From Toxonevra muliebris (taxonomy: Eukaryota; Arthropoda; Insecta; Diptera; Pallopteridae), in contig CAVNUY010000024.1 in assembly GCA_963691655.1 (NCBI GenBank), forward strand, positions 16,375 to 80,374: DNA of 64,000 nt, given 5' to 3'. Shown here one piece after another: positions 45,566-56,505 of this stretch. The notes below the pieces were generated by a model. The model had not been told where the DNA came from and did not search any database. It saw nothing but the letters and a program-made list of their open reading frames with translations. The translations under genes were made by a program, and so were the position numbers. Every line of letters begins with the position of its first letter. Position 1 is the stretch's first letter.

Positions 45566-47218
45566 GGAGGAATCAGGTGGTCATATGGAGCACTTGTACA
45601 ACTTTAGCCGACATCACATGGGTATCAGAGGACAGGTATTGAAGAGTAGATCAATCCTGCATTTTCAAAATATCTAACAGAATTACCGGATTGTCGTTAA
45701 TTTCCGTTTGAAAATTTTCATGTTGGGTGCAGTTGGGTGGAGGAATCAGGTGGTCATATGGAGCACTTGTACAACTTTAACCGACATCACATGGGTATCA
45801 GTGGACAGGTATTGAAGAGTAGATCAATCCTGCATTTTCAAAACATCTAACAGAATTACCGGATTGTCGTTAATTTCCGTTTGAAAATTTTCATGTTGGG
45901 TGCAGTTGGGTGGAGGAATCAGGTGGTCATATGGAGCACTTGTAAAACTTTAGCCGACATCACATGGATATCAGTGGACAGGTATTGAAGAGTAGATCGA
46001 TCCTGCATTTTCAAAACATCTAACAGAATTACCGGATTGTCGTTAATTTCCGTTTGAAAATTTTCATGTTGGGTGCAGTTGGGTGTAGGAATCAGGTGGT
46101 CATATGGAGCACTTGTACAACTTTAGCCGACATCACATGGGTATCAGAGGACAGGTATTGAAGAGTAGATCAATCCTGCATTTTCAAAACATCTAACAGA
46201 ATTACCGGATTGTCGTTAATTTCCGTTTGAAAATTTTCATGTTGGGTGCAGTTGGGTGGAGGAATCAGGTGGTCATATGGAGCACTTGTAAAACTTTAGC
46301 CGACATCACATGGATATCAGTGGACAGGTATTGAAGAGTAGATCGATCCTGCATTTTCAAAACATCTAACAGAATTACCGGATTGTCGTTAATTTCCGTT
46401 TGAAAATTTTCATGTTGGGTGCAGTTGGGTGTAGGAATCAGGTGGTCATATGGAGCACTTGTACAACTTTAGCCGACATCACATGGGTATCAGAGGACAG
46501 GTATTGAAGAGTAGATCAATCCTGCATTTTCAAAACATCTAACAGAATTACCGGATTGCCGTTAATTTTCGTTTGAAAATTTTCATGTTGGGTGCAGTTG
46601 GGTGGAGGAATCAGGTGGTCATATGGAGCACTTGTACAACTTTAGCCGACATCACATGGGTATCAGAGGACAGGTATTGAAGAGTAGATCAATCCTGCAT
46701 TTTCAAAACATCTAACAGAATTACCGGATTGTCGTTAATTTCCGTTTGAAAATTTTCATGTTGGGTGCAGTTGGGTGGAGGAATCAGGTGGTCATATGGA
46801 GCACTTGTACAACTTTAACCGACATCACATGGGTATCAGTGGACAGGTATTGAAGAGTAGATCAATCCTGCATTTTCAAAACATCTAACAGAATTACCGG
46901 ATTGTCGTTAATTTCCGTTTGAAAATTTTCATGTTGGGTGCAGTTGGGTGGAGGAATCAGGTGGTCATATGGAGCACTTGTACAACTTTAGCCGACATCA
47001 CATGGATATCAGTGGACAGGTATTGAAGAGTAGATCGATCCTGCATTTTCAAAACATCTAACAGAATTACCGGATTGTCGTTAATTTCCGTTTGAAAATT
47101 TTCATGTTCGGTGCAGTTGGGTGGAGGAATCAGGTGATCATATGGAGCACTTGTACAACTTTAGCCGACATCACATGGGTATCAGTGGACAGGTATTGAA
47201 GAGTGGATCAATCCTGCT
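45566..47218 (+). repeat. Foldback left arm: 173-bp units, 10 copies
   Basis: The GGAGGAATCAGGTGGTCAT marker starts at 45566, 45739, 45912, 46085, 46258, 46431, 46604, 46777, 46950 and 47123, an exact 173-bp step. The last unit breaks off at about 47218. Units at 45912/46085 and 46258/46431 form a duplicated pair: one member has GTAAAACTTTAGCC and GGATATCAGTGG, the other GTAGGAATCAGG. Confidence 0.97.
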
Positions 47219-47400
47219 TTCTTATGTGCTCGCCGGCCTACATTTAAATTTCGGGGCAAAACTTCAATGATTTTTATGCTATAGAGATAACGAATTAGAA
47301 CTACAAAGATTTTGGGACAAGGCAACCTTGTGGGAAGTCGAGCCTATGATTAGTATTACGTCGATACGAGAATCTACGAGTAAATATCGATACTTTTTTC
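47219..47400 (+). other. Insert fragment with a possible BEL-type peptide
   Basis: From about 47287 the plus strand reads DNELELQRFWDKATLWEVEP, faintly like the linker before the polymerase of BEL elements (E-L-x-R-F-W). Too short to assign; it may be chance. Confidence 0.25.
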
Positions 47401-47412
47401 TAGTTCTGAGTA

Positions 47413-48391
47413 GTGTCCGACCGAAACCGACTTTTTCGGCAGAAACCGAATTTCGGCCATTTTTCTGATATTCGGCCAAAACCGAAACCGAAACTTTTTA
47501 ATATATATGTATATATCTGTGGTCATAAGGCATAACACCATAAGTGTGTTTTGGTATTTTACAGGACAGCACTTCAAAGGTTCAAGTGCTAAGAGTAATC
47601 AGGTTGATTTGTGCTATTTTTCCGCCCTAATATCTCGTAAAACACTCAAATTCTGACACAATATGAAAACGGATATGAAGATTCAAATTATGATAATAAC
47701 TCGAATTCGACAAAATTTGAGTTGTGTTGTTATTGCTTGTCATTTTAATTTTTTTTTTTTAATTAAAACTAAAAAAACAAAAAATCGATGTACATTCGGG
47801 CTTACCAATTTTTTTTTCTTTTGAAAAGTACGTTGACAGAAAAATTCTATATTCGATTCTGATCAACTTTGCCGAAGAAAGTTGGCAGAAAAATATATCC
47901 TACCCCCCTGTAAAATTCGAAGAAGTTTCAGTAGTACGTTGTTTGAATAAAAATCGATAGTTACTTTTAATATTACTTAAATTCTACGAATTTTACGGGG
48001 GGTAAGCTCCATTTTTTTCGTCACAGAATATGGAACTCTTCTGTCGGTACTCCGAAAAAAATTCATCCATACGAATTGGTACGCCCTAATATACATACTT
48101 ATATATGTATATATAAAATAACAAAAATATTATTTTAACAATAAAGAAAATACATATTAAAGGCACTAAAAAAAAATATATTTTGTGGTATAGGTACAAA
48201 TGAAATTCACATTTTTATTTTAATATTCAAAATTGAATAACTTTATGTTAAAAATAAAAACAGTCCTTTGGGTACTGAAATGCAATTTACAGTAAAATTT
48301 ATAAAGTTTCGGTTTCGGCCATATTTTTTGCCGAAACCGAAACTTAGCCGAAAGCATATTTTTGGCCGAAACCGAATATTTGGTCGGGCAC
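47413..48391. mobile_element. MITE with CCGAAACCGAA termini and 12-bp TSD
   Basis: The ends GTGTCCGACC and GGTCGGGCAC are inverted and followed inward by ACCGAAAC/GGTTTCGG-rich blocks on both sides. TAGTTCTGAGTA stands before (47401-47412) and after (48392-48403) the element, an exact 12-bp direct repeat (13 if the C is counted). The middle is AT-rich and noncoding. Confidence 0.75.
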
Positions 48392-48403
48392 TAGTTCTGA
48401 GTA

Positions 48404-49293
48404 CTTTACTATATACTTTATTTTTGATTATGTTAATGAGTCAATGAACTTCAATGGCTTTAGAAATAAGCTGGCTTCCTTTTTTAAGTACTGTTTCTAG
48501 TGAAAATTTGGGATAATAATTAAGTAATAATGGGAAGTATATCCTTGATGTGGTTTGTTTTTTCCTTTTTGGAAAACCATTCATCTTCTGGAGTATTAAG
48601 ATTTAAGTCTAGAAAAACGGTGTTCTTAATAAAAATTAATTTCGCCTTATTACTTGACGAATACTGGTTTACTTGTCACCAAAAACAGCACTCGAAAAAA
48701 ATACTGTCTTTTCAAAACCATTGAAGCTCTAGTGCAGTGGTGTGCAATCGTTTTCATTCATGGAGCGCTTTTGTCTGCCATTTGATATTGCGAAGTCCTT
48801 AGTAAATGAAGCAAAAATGTTGCGCTTAGAGCTCCAAATATATTTTAATCTAAATATTTATTAATGTAACTACATTTTTATTTCAGAAGATCTAGAAGCG
48901 CACACTATATATTAACATAAAGATCTTGACGTGAGGGTTAGCCAAAAATTATCAGATTTAAAATCGGTTAAGCCAAATCCAAAATAATAGCGTTTGAAGT
49001 TTTTTAAAATTCGCTCATTAAACAAAGCATTGCATTCATCGTTGTAAAAATCATTGCTTAAGCGGGAGTAAATAATATATGAGAGAGAGAGAGAAGACAT
49101 GAGTAACGGCATCTCTCAGAAATATCTAACGAATTATCTGCATACACAAATAACAAAACAAACACTAACGAGTAGTTTGGATTTATTTTGATATTTGTTT
49201 TTTCATAAAGAGATTTCTTCCGCAAAAAATAGCCCCAGTTACTGGGGCCTTACCGATTAGTTTATTTTTAATTGAAAAACCCAAAACATAATA
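48404..49293. other. AT-rich spacer inside the Foldback centre
   Basis: No gene. A CAGTGGTGTGCAA at 48734 resembles a hAT-type left end but no matching right end was found. GA microsatellite at about 49080-49095. Confidence 0.4.
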
Positions 49294-49460
49294 CAGGTAG
49301 AACTCGCTTAACACGTACTTCATATAGTATAGTCTCGCTTTAACACGTTTCACTTTTTGAGACATATTTTCATTTAACACTGTAAAACGTCGTTCTACCA
49401 CGGTTTCGGGAGGAACAAATTTTTTTCGCTCGTTATGTTTGATTTATACACATACATGTA

Positions 49461-50721
49461 CAGGGTGACAATCGTAAAGTGGCAGTTATTTTCAAAAGGA
49501 CGTACTTCCATTAAGTACAATTAAGTGTTAACGTTGCAGAATATATAAGCATTCATTTCAACCCCACCTTATTCAATATAACCTCCTTTAGCCTGCACAC
49601 ATGCCTTCAATCGATCCGGAAATCGTAGGACTGTTCGCCGCAGAACTTCCTGATCAATTTCAGTCCAGGCTTTTTCTAATGAATTTGTCAGCGACTCCAG
49701 ACTGTGGTGTTGAGATGTACAAGCCTTACTCCAAATAGAGTAGTTCATTGGATTCAAGTCTGGGGAGTATGGTGGCCATTCTTGAGATGTTATGAATCCA
49801 GAAAAATTGTCTTTTATCCATGTTTGCGTTAATTTTGCCATGTGGGAGGTGCATAATCTTGCTGGAAAGTCCAGTTTTCATTTCCAAATGTATCTTGGGC
49901 CCAGGGAAGAACATGTTCATTTAAAATGCTCCGATAAACAACCTGGTCAATTTTAACACCCTCTTCAACGAATATTAGAGGGGTTCTGGCATTAGCGGAA
50001 ATTCCAGCCCATACTATAACGGAAGCTGGCTTTTGAACTCGGCCAACAATCCTATTTTGTTGCGATGATGATGTTAGCCACATTCGGTCATTTTGCGCAT
50101 TGAAATGTTGTTCAACCGTGAAAATTTTTTCATCTGTAAACAAGATATTTTCAACATTTTTTAACACGGAGGAGCGTAGCAACGCCTTGCATCTTTGCAG
50201 TCGCAAATCTTTCTTTTTTTGTGTCAGATCTTGAGCTTTTCGGAGCTTATACGGCTTAAGATTAAGCTTTGATTTTGCAATGATTCGCACTGTTTCACGG
50301 TTTACTCCCACTTCCTTAGCGATTTTTCTCATTGAGCGCCTTGGATTTCGCTTGATTCGTTTACGAATTTTTTCTGTTAAACCAGTAGTGGCAACTGTTG
50401 AAAATTTTCCCCGGTCTCTATCTCCAAAACCCCCAGTTTCATTATATCGAATAATAGCTCGGTCTACCGTACGACTTGACAAATTTAAAGCCTTTACAAT
50501 TTGACGGCTACTATAATTTGCCAAATGAAATTTCATAATTTCACGACGAATATTTTCCTTGTCCATTTTTATGGAAATTTCAAAATGTAATAACAAAAAT
50601 TCAAATGAAATTAAAAGCAAAGCAAATGATGAATGAATTTGCTTTTTAAATTAAAGTAACGGTAAATGGCAAAGCTTGCTGCAGAGTATTAAACTTGCGT
50701 CACTTTACAATTGTCACCATG
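49461..50721 (-). mobile_element. maT-type Tc1/mariner transposon
   Basis: The ends CAGGGTGACAATCGTAAAGTG and, read inverted, CATGGTGACAATTGTAAAGTG enclose 1.26 kb with one transposase gene on the minus strand. TA precedes the left end; the right flank does not keep TA. Confidence 0.85.
49569..50620 (-). pseudogene. maT (DD37D-type) transposase, frameshifted
   Basis: The reading starts at 50620, with the likely true start at MDKENIRREI about 18 codons in. A paired helix-turn-helix DNA-binding region follows (NYSSRQIVKALNLSSRTVDR; RRSMRKIAKEVGVNRETVR). The catalytic part has FTDEKIFT (first Asp) and WTFQQDYAP (second Asp). There one base appears lost (near 49838) and the frame moves to 49841-49569. 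The third motif reads SPDLNPMNYSIW, so Asn replaces the expected third Asp. The spacing of 37 residues after the second Asp places it in the maT/DD37D group. The enzyme would cut and paste the element, but both the frameshift and the Asp-to-Asn change argue that this copy is dead. Confidence 0.9.
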
Positions 50722-51308
50722 TCGTCATGCCATCAGTCACTCAAGGGGACCAACACGTATTTCGGTATATCGTGTACGTGCCGTAATTGAGTGATCTGAT
50801 GGTAGTGTGGTCTATCACCTCCACGCGGTGACGGCTGGAAACTGCTGCATATCAGATGACTGCTGTGACCTGTCATCGGCGAATGACATGGCACATCTGA
50901 TATCTGATATTGCAGCAGGCTAAGATAGACCAGGCGGAGGGAGCTGACCCTCTTAAGTAAAAGCTCCCCTAATCCAGGGTGTCATGCGACCCGTGCCCAT
51001 TGGTTTGGCAGCCAGGGGATTAGCTTCAGTAGACCGTCTCATATAGTTCCAACGTTTGTTTTTATGTAGGTATACGTACCTATGTGAAATCAGCACGTGA
51101 GAACCATAATGAGTGGGATGCTGGGGCTAAAAATAGGCTGTCTTCTAACGGAGCCTCTCTGGTATTCATCCCTGGCCAATTCAGAGAGTAACTACGGCCT
51201 TACCACGGTATGGGGCGCTGCCGTGGAGGACCCCAATACTTCCCCCTACTTCTATTTGGGTGCCCTGGTGCCTTCGGGCACCTTTCAAGGCGCACCCGCC
51301 CCGCCAAT

Positions 51309-52642
51309 ATGAATTACAATAATAAACAAAACCACAGCCGTTACCGAAAACAGGCGGCAAAAAGACTCTGGCCTCTGAGCCTGGTCACATAAACAAGGAG
51401 CGACGCTCCAATAAACCACCTTTGCTAAAAGCCGCTAGGGTTTCAGCATCATTGCCTAGCGCTAGTAGCGCTCAGCACAGGCCATCCCCGGCCACCCCCA
51501 TTCCCAAAAAGGTCACAGCTGAGAGCAGTACTTCCCTCAACACTCGACCCAGTACGTCGAAGGAGGCAACGAAAAACGCCACGAGATCGCGCCACGTTCC
51601 CCCTTCGAAAAAGGCGTATAGGGACAGGAGACTTGCCCGCAGGCTTCATGAGAAGTTCGGGCAAACTCCTGTGGGCGACTTATCTGAAACGCAGATAGCC
51701 TGCCTCGGGTGGGCCAAAGATATACTGGCGTCTTCGACTGACTCTGTGGGTACCGCCAAGCGTCAAAGATCCTCTGAGGAGCCCCCGAAGGACCCTAAGA
51801 GGGTTAAGCTGCATAGCCAACCCCTTAGTAAGTCTTTCAGTGAGGTCCTTAAAGATCGCTTGACGCTGGCGGTCATCGACAGAGCCATTGACGATGGTGC
51901 CATCAGCCCTTCCAATTGGAAGCTGGTTCAGTCCAGGCTGATGAAGGTCTATTATGAAGTACTTCATAGTAACCCAGGACCTGAACCATCGTGCCGAGAC
52001 GCTGGTTGGCATCAAGGCTACATTAAGCTGATGGCTTGCAGTGACGAGAGGTCAGTAGAGCTGTTCAAAGCTGCGGTCGCCAGGCTTGGGGAAGTCTGGC
52101 CCGGCGCCAAATTAGAGGTCGTTCCCAAGGATCAAATCCCAACACGTCCCCGAACTCGGGCTTGGATCCCTGTGTATCCTGCTGATCCACAGGAGATCCT
52201 TGATCTTATAAAAATTGGCAATCCGGATCTTCCAACTCATCACTGGAAGGTAGCTAAGCTGGAGGAGCCTCGAGGTGACCACAGATGCGCCTGCATAGTG
52301 GTTAACAAAGATTCCTTGGCTCCTTTGGCGAAAACCGGAGGTGTGATTAACTACGGTTTCGAGTCGATCACACTGAAGGTCTACAAACAGGATGAGTTGG
52401 AAGACACCGACGTTGCCACTAATCCGGATTCGCTTCTCGATATCGGGGCGAAATCCGACCCTGAAGATCCAGAGCCAGATCCCGCTGCGAACGATGATTC
52501 GTTGTCGCAGTCGGAGCTGGTTCGAGATTTCTTTGACCTTCTTACGGAGGACACACTACTGCAGTCCGATGAAGAGGACATGGACTCCACCGTTGTGGAG
52601 TGTTCTGCCACCGCTAGCCATGCTTCGGGTAGTGCAGATTAA
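51309..52642 (+). pseudogene. LOA ORF1 protein (DUF4780)
   Basis: The long frame (in register with 51422) is open from about 51326 to TAA at 52640-52642. It has a Ser/Pro/Lys-rich N-terminus, an RDRRLARRLHEKFG basic block, and a C-terminal half carrying GWHQGYIKLMACSDERSVEL, PTRPRTRAWIPVYP, LPTHHWKVAKLEEP and GGVINYGFESITLKVYK, the DUF4780 domain of LOA-type ORF1, probably RNA-binding. There is no ATG in this frame. The natural ATG at 51309 (MNYNNKQNHSR) is in the next frame and runs to a stop at 51392, so one base seems lost in the A run near 51347. The acidic tail overlaps ORF2 by 23 bases. Confidence 0.8.
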
Positions 52643-55325
52643 CCTCCATCACTGCAAACTGGCTTCGGCCAACCTTCTTCTTCGCCTGATGTCAGGAGGA
52701 GAAGATATCGCACTGATCCAAGAACCTTGGATCACCAACAATCAGGTAAGAGGACTCAGTAACACTGGGTTCAAACTTTTCTATGTGCGAGACAAAGGGA
52801 AACCTCGATCTTGCATCTTAGTAAAGAAAAACTTGAACGCTAATATTCTTTCCAATTACAGTAACGGAGACACAGTCACGGTGTGCCTGGAACATCCGAA
52901 CGGCGGATTCTGGGTCACATCAATATACTTGGCCCATGACCATCAAGGGTCTCTCCTGCCTTCTCCATTGGAAGAATCAATAAGAGAGGCAAGAAAGCGG
53001 AACATTTCACACATTGTCGCCGGAGACGTGAATGCTCACCACACATCGTGGGGAAGCAGCGACACTAACACACGGGGTGAGTTACTTTTTGATTATTTAT
53101 TAAGTACTAATCTACTAATCTGTAACATTGGCACTGAACCTACCTTTATCACTAGTAACAGGCAAGAGGTACTAGATATCACACTTGCATCTGAACTACT
53201 ATCTCGAAAGGTTAGAGATTGGAGAGTTTCCAATGAGAACTCCTTCTCCGACCACCGTTATATACAATTTAGTCTCGAGATACAACAGCCTGAATTGCCG
53301 GTTTTCAGAAATCGTAAGAAGACCGATTGGCTGTTGTTTAAGGACACTATAAACCACTCAGCATTGAATTCTCTAGTTTTCACTATTGAACAGGCCCTTC
53401 ACTTCAGGGATTACACTTTGGTGGCTTTTCTCGACATCGAGGGGGCCTTCAACAATGTCTTTCCTGAAGCGATCATTCATGCTCTCGAGACCCTTGAGGT
53501 GGAGGCTCCTTTGAGGAAACTTATACACTCCTTACTTACAAGGAGGGTTATCAAGTCGAAATTGGGGGGCTCTTCCATAACAAGGTATGCTCACAGAGGT
53601 ACCCCCCAAGGGGGGGTACTCTCGCCACTTCTCTGGACACTTGTAGTCAACGGATTGCTTCTATCCCTAGAAGAAACAGGCTGCAAAGTGATTGCCTATG
53701 CAGATGACATAGCCATTGCTATATCAGGCAAATTCCCCAACACACTAGGAGATGTTATGCAATCTGCTCTTAACATTCTCACGAAATGGACAGGAAATTG
53801 TGGACTGAGCGTCAATCCGCAGAAAACCGAACTTGTCCTCTTTACTAGAAGGTACAAAGTACCACCCTTTATTGCACCTTCACTCAATGGCACTAGGCTT
53901 GTTCTCAATGAAGAAGCTAAATACTTAGGCCTCATTTTAGACAAAAAACTCAGCTGGAAGCAAAATACCCGATGGCGGGTAGATAAAGCAATAACAGCGC
54001 TTTACTCGTGCAAACGAGCAATAGGAACCAAATGGGGTATGCAGCCGCACGTGGTTCACTGGCTATATACTTCCGTAGTCAGGCCCATATTGATGTATGG
54101 TGTTGCGGTCTGGTGGACGGCTTTGGACAAGGAAATTCATATGAATATGCTTTTGAAAGCACAAAGAACTGCTTCACTCTGTATCACTGGTGCACTAAGA
54201 AGCACGGCCACCAAGTCCTTGGATATCATGCTTCACTTCCTTCCTCTTGACATTTATGGCAAACATTGTGCAGCCAGTACTGCCCTGAGACTAAATTCCA
54301 TTTCGGAATGGTCAACAGGCAGATCAGGACACTCCACGATCCTAAATAATTTTAGTTTCGTACCTAAGACAATTGATTACACCCTTGCGAAACCAATCTT
54401 CAACGACAAGTTCGACACTCTTATTCCTGATAGACAGGAATGGGAGAATGGAGAGCGGTTTCAAAAGGATTCTATCCACTTCTATACTGACGGCTCTAAA
54501 CTGGATGGCAGAGTTGGAGCTGGTATCTTTTGTGAAGAGCTGGATGTAAATTTATCCTTCAGGCTGCCTGATCACTGCAGTGTATTTCAGGCAGAGGTCA
54601 CGGCAATCAAGGAAGTCACGTACTGGCTGAGGTATAACGTGATATCCAAGAGGGATATATGTATTTTTACCGATAGTCAGGCAGCTATAAAATCCCTTGA
54701 ATCTGTCTACCTTACTTCTAAAATAGCTCTTAACTGTAGAGCGTCTCTTAACGAGATGTCCGATCAGTTCAATCTGCACCTAATTTGGGTGCCGGGGCAT
54801 ATAGGTATACCGGGGAACGAAACTGCTGACGGGTTAGCTAGAAAAGGAACACTGTTGCAAATCACTCCTGACAAGGAGCATATAGGCGTCCCTATGGCAA
54901 CGTGTAAACTAAGGCTAGCCACGAATGCAATAAAACTTACTAACGAAAGGTGGTCACTGGAAAACACCTGCAAAACTACTAGACTCATTTGGCCTAAGCT
55001 GGATAGTCGCCGGACAAATGACCTGATACATACCAACAGGCACTACATCAGTACTGTGACTTGGGTGATTACTGGACATTGCCCCATTGGAAGACATGCA
55101 GAAAGACTGGGTCTTCCATATAGAAATCATTGCAGGAGCTGTGGCAACGAGGAAGAACAGGAAACTGTAACTCATCTTTTATGCGAATGCCCAGCTTTGA
55201 TTCACGTACGAAAGAAACATCTGGACAATTTTGTCTTCAATGACCTTAAAGACTTGACTGACATCCAAATCAGACACCTACTTAACTTCCTGAAAGGTAC
55301 TCAATGGTTCAATGGCCTGAATTAG
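52620..55325 (+). CDS. LOA ORF2: endonuclease, partial RT, RNase H
   Basis: ATG at 52620 sits inside the end of ORF1, one base out of frame. Endonuclease: QINLHHCKLA, LIQEPW, VAGDVNAHHTSWGSS, SDHRYIQF. At about residue 245-250 (near 53360) it jumps to ALNSLVFTIEQALHFRDYT and VAFLDIEGAFNNV. The region that normally lies between, with the first polymerase motifs, is absent, an in-frame loss I estimate at 250-300 codons. Polymerase: GTPQGGVLSPLLW, IAYADDIAIAI (near 53695). RNase H: FYTDGSKLDGRVGAG, TDSQAAIKSL, WVPGHIGIPGNETADGLAR. A CxxC...H...C end follows. 901 residues without a stop. Likely unable to copy itself because the polymerase fingers are gone, although endonuclease and RNase H look complete. 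Confidence 0.9.
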   Translation: MLRVVQINLHHCKLASANLLLRLMSGGEDIALIQEPWITNNQVRGLSNTGFKLFYVRDKGKPRSCILVKKNLNANILSNYSNGDTVTVCLEHPNGGFWVTSIYLAHDHQGSLLPSPLEESIREARKRNISHIVAGDVNAHHTSWGSSDTNTRGELLFDYLLSTNLLICNIGTEPTFITSNRQEVLDITLASELLSRKVRDWRVSNENSFSDHRYIQFSLEIQQPELPVFRNRKKTDWLLFKDTINHSALNSLVFTIEQALHFRDYTLVAFLDIEGAFNNVFPEAIIHALETLEVEAPLRKLIHSLLTRRVIKSKLGGSSITRYAHRGTPQGGVLSPLLWTLVVNGLLLSLEETGCKVIAYADDIAIAISGKFPNTLGDVMQSALNILTKWTGNCGLSVNPQKTELVLFTRRYKVPPFIAPSLNGTRLVLNEEAKYLGLILDKKLSWKQNTRWRVDKAITALYSCKRAIGTKWGMQPHVVHWLYTSVVRPILMYGVAVWWTALDKEIHMNMLLKAQRTASLCITGALRSTATKSLDIMLHFLPLDIYGKHCAASTALRLNSISEWSTGRSGHSTILNNFSFVPKTIDYTLAKPIFNDKFDTLIPDRQEWENGERFQKDSIHFYTDGSKLDGRVGAGIFCEELDVNLSFRLPDHCSVFQAEVTAIKEVTYWLRYNVISKRDICIFTDSQAAIKSLESVYLTSKIALNCRASLNEMSDQFNLHLIWVPGHIGIPGNETADGLARKGTLLQITPDKEHIGVPMATCKLRLATNAIKLTNERWSLENTCKTTRLIWPKLDSRRTNDLIHTNRHYISTVTWVITGHCPIGRHAERLGLPYRNHCRSCGNEEEQETVTHLLCECPALIHVRKKHLDNFVFNDLKDLTDIQIRHLLNFLKGTQWFNGLN

Positions 55326-55399
55326 AGGGATAGGGACTTCGCTCCTTTTGTATGGTATCGCAATGGGCCTGTCTGGCCTAAGTGTGCTGGCGCTCGCTG

Positions 55400-55430
55400 G
55401 CAGCCATTTTAACCTAACCTAACCTATGTA
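55400..55430 (+). repeat. LOA 3' tail, CTAAC repeats
   Basis: Three to four copies of AACCT after the 3' UTR, the tail type of this LINE group. The unit is the complement of the insect telomere repeat TTAGG, but here it belongs to the element. Confidence 0.7.
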
Positions 55431-56505
55431 TATACACATATATACATTAGACTGCACACAAAATCTTTCTGAGTGCACATTACGGAAAAGTGTCACTTAG
55501 CTTCATTTAGACATCCTAAAATTTTTACCAAAAAAATATTGAGATTTAATGCTCACTTGGCTGTTTTTTACCTGTAAAATCAATTTTCTAGCGGTTGCAG
55601 AACAAAATTTCTTTCAGAAGCACCAGGAACGCTAGTTAATTTGTTTTACCATTCGTTGGATTGGGTAGTGGCGTACGTCAAAGAACGCTGAACTATACGT
55701 GTTGCCAGTTTTTGACGCAAAAAGAGAAAAAAGGAAAAAATTCCCAAGTTTAGGACATTGATTGATGTTTTTTTTCTTATGTATGCATAACTGTACTCCT
55801 GTACTGTAACTCCGTACTAATCTAATCTAATAACTGTATTTTCAATTAAAAAATGTCTGAAAAAAAAAAAAAAAATTTTATGTCTTTGAAGATCTTGGAA
55901 CGCAACCCCCTTTTTGCACTGGTTCCTTGTATCGTTAAACACGATTTCCCTTAACACGCCATTTTCCAGGAACGTAACCCCCGTGTTAAGCGAGGTCAAC
56001 CTATAGATGATTAAAGATCACTGATGAGGAGCCGTAGCGGGCTCCGATATGATTGTGTGATCAGCTTGTTCAACAAATTTTTGTTATTTTTGTGGCAGCT
56101 TTAATGGAGCTGATAAATTAGAATGTCCAATTTTTGTTATTTTTGTGGCCAGTTTAATGGAGCTGATAAATTAGAATGTCCAAAAATTAATTTTATTTCA
56201 TTGCCTTAAATCGATAGATATATTATTCAAGAATATATTTACGAAGTTACAGAGGCCAATTCCAAACATTTAAAAAAAAATAAGGATCAACGGTGAGTTT
56301 TGATCAGATTCTTGGTACAATTGAAAAATTTTAAGGTCGTCTTCCCCCGTTTTTATTTTGACGAATTCTCTAAATTGGCGAGCGTGATAGCTACAAAACT
56401 AAACTACTTATTGAAACGAACCAAAGTTTTTTTTTTGATATTAACTTCTATTCAAAATAATTGAACCAAAAAGTTGGTCAAAAAATCTATTTAAATATTA
56501 ACCAG
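55431..56505. other. Remnant of the pogo-like element and spacer
   Basis: To 56003 it is the right part of the pogo-like element. After that, 56078-56184 is a 53-bp direct repeat in two copies (TTTTTGTTATTTTTGTGG...ATTAGAATGTCCAA). No gene. Confidence 0.55.

Larger units (their letters stand above)
50755..55430 (+). mobile_element. LOA-clade LINE, internally deleted
   Basis: GC-richer than everything around it. A ~550-bp 5' UTR, ORF1 with DUF4780, overlapping ORF2 (endonuclease, polymerase, RNase H, Cys/His end), and a 3' end in CTAACCTAACCTAACCTA. The 5' border is approximate. ORF2 is open throughout, but part of the polymerase is missing. Confidence 0.85.
49294..56003. mobile_element. pogo-like element split by two insertions
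   Basis: The left end TA-CAGGTAGAACTCGCTTAACACG and the right end, read inverted, TA-TAGGTTGACCTCGCTTAACACG match, with TA on both sides. AACACG-rich sequence and a GGTTCCTTGTATCG block relate it to 19949-20681. A maT transposon (49461-50721) and a LOA LINE (about 50755-55430) lie inside. No pogo transposase remains. Confidence 0.6.

Noticed and set aside
48734..48746. hAT left terminus (CAGTGGTGTGCAA)
   Set aside because: No inverted partner or 8-bp duplication found.
54008..54250. Extra frames inside the LOA ORF2 region on both strands
   Set aside because: Overlap the continuous 901-codon ORF2 and carry no independent motif.
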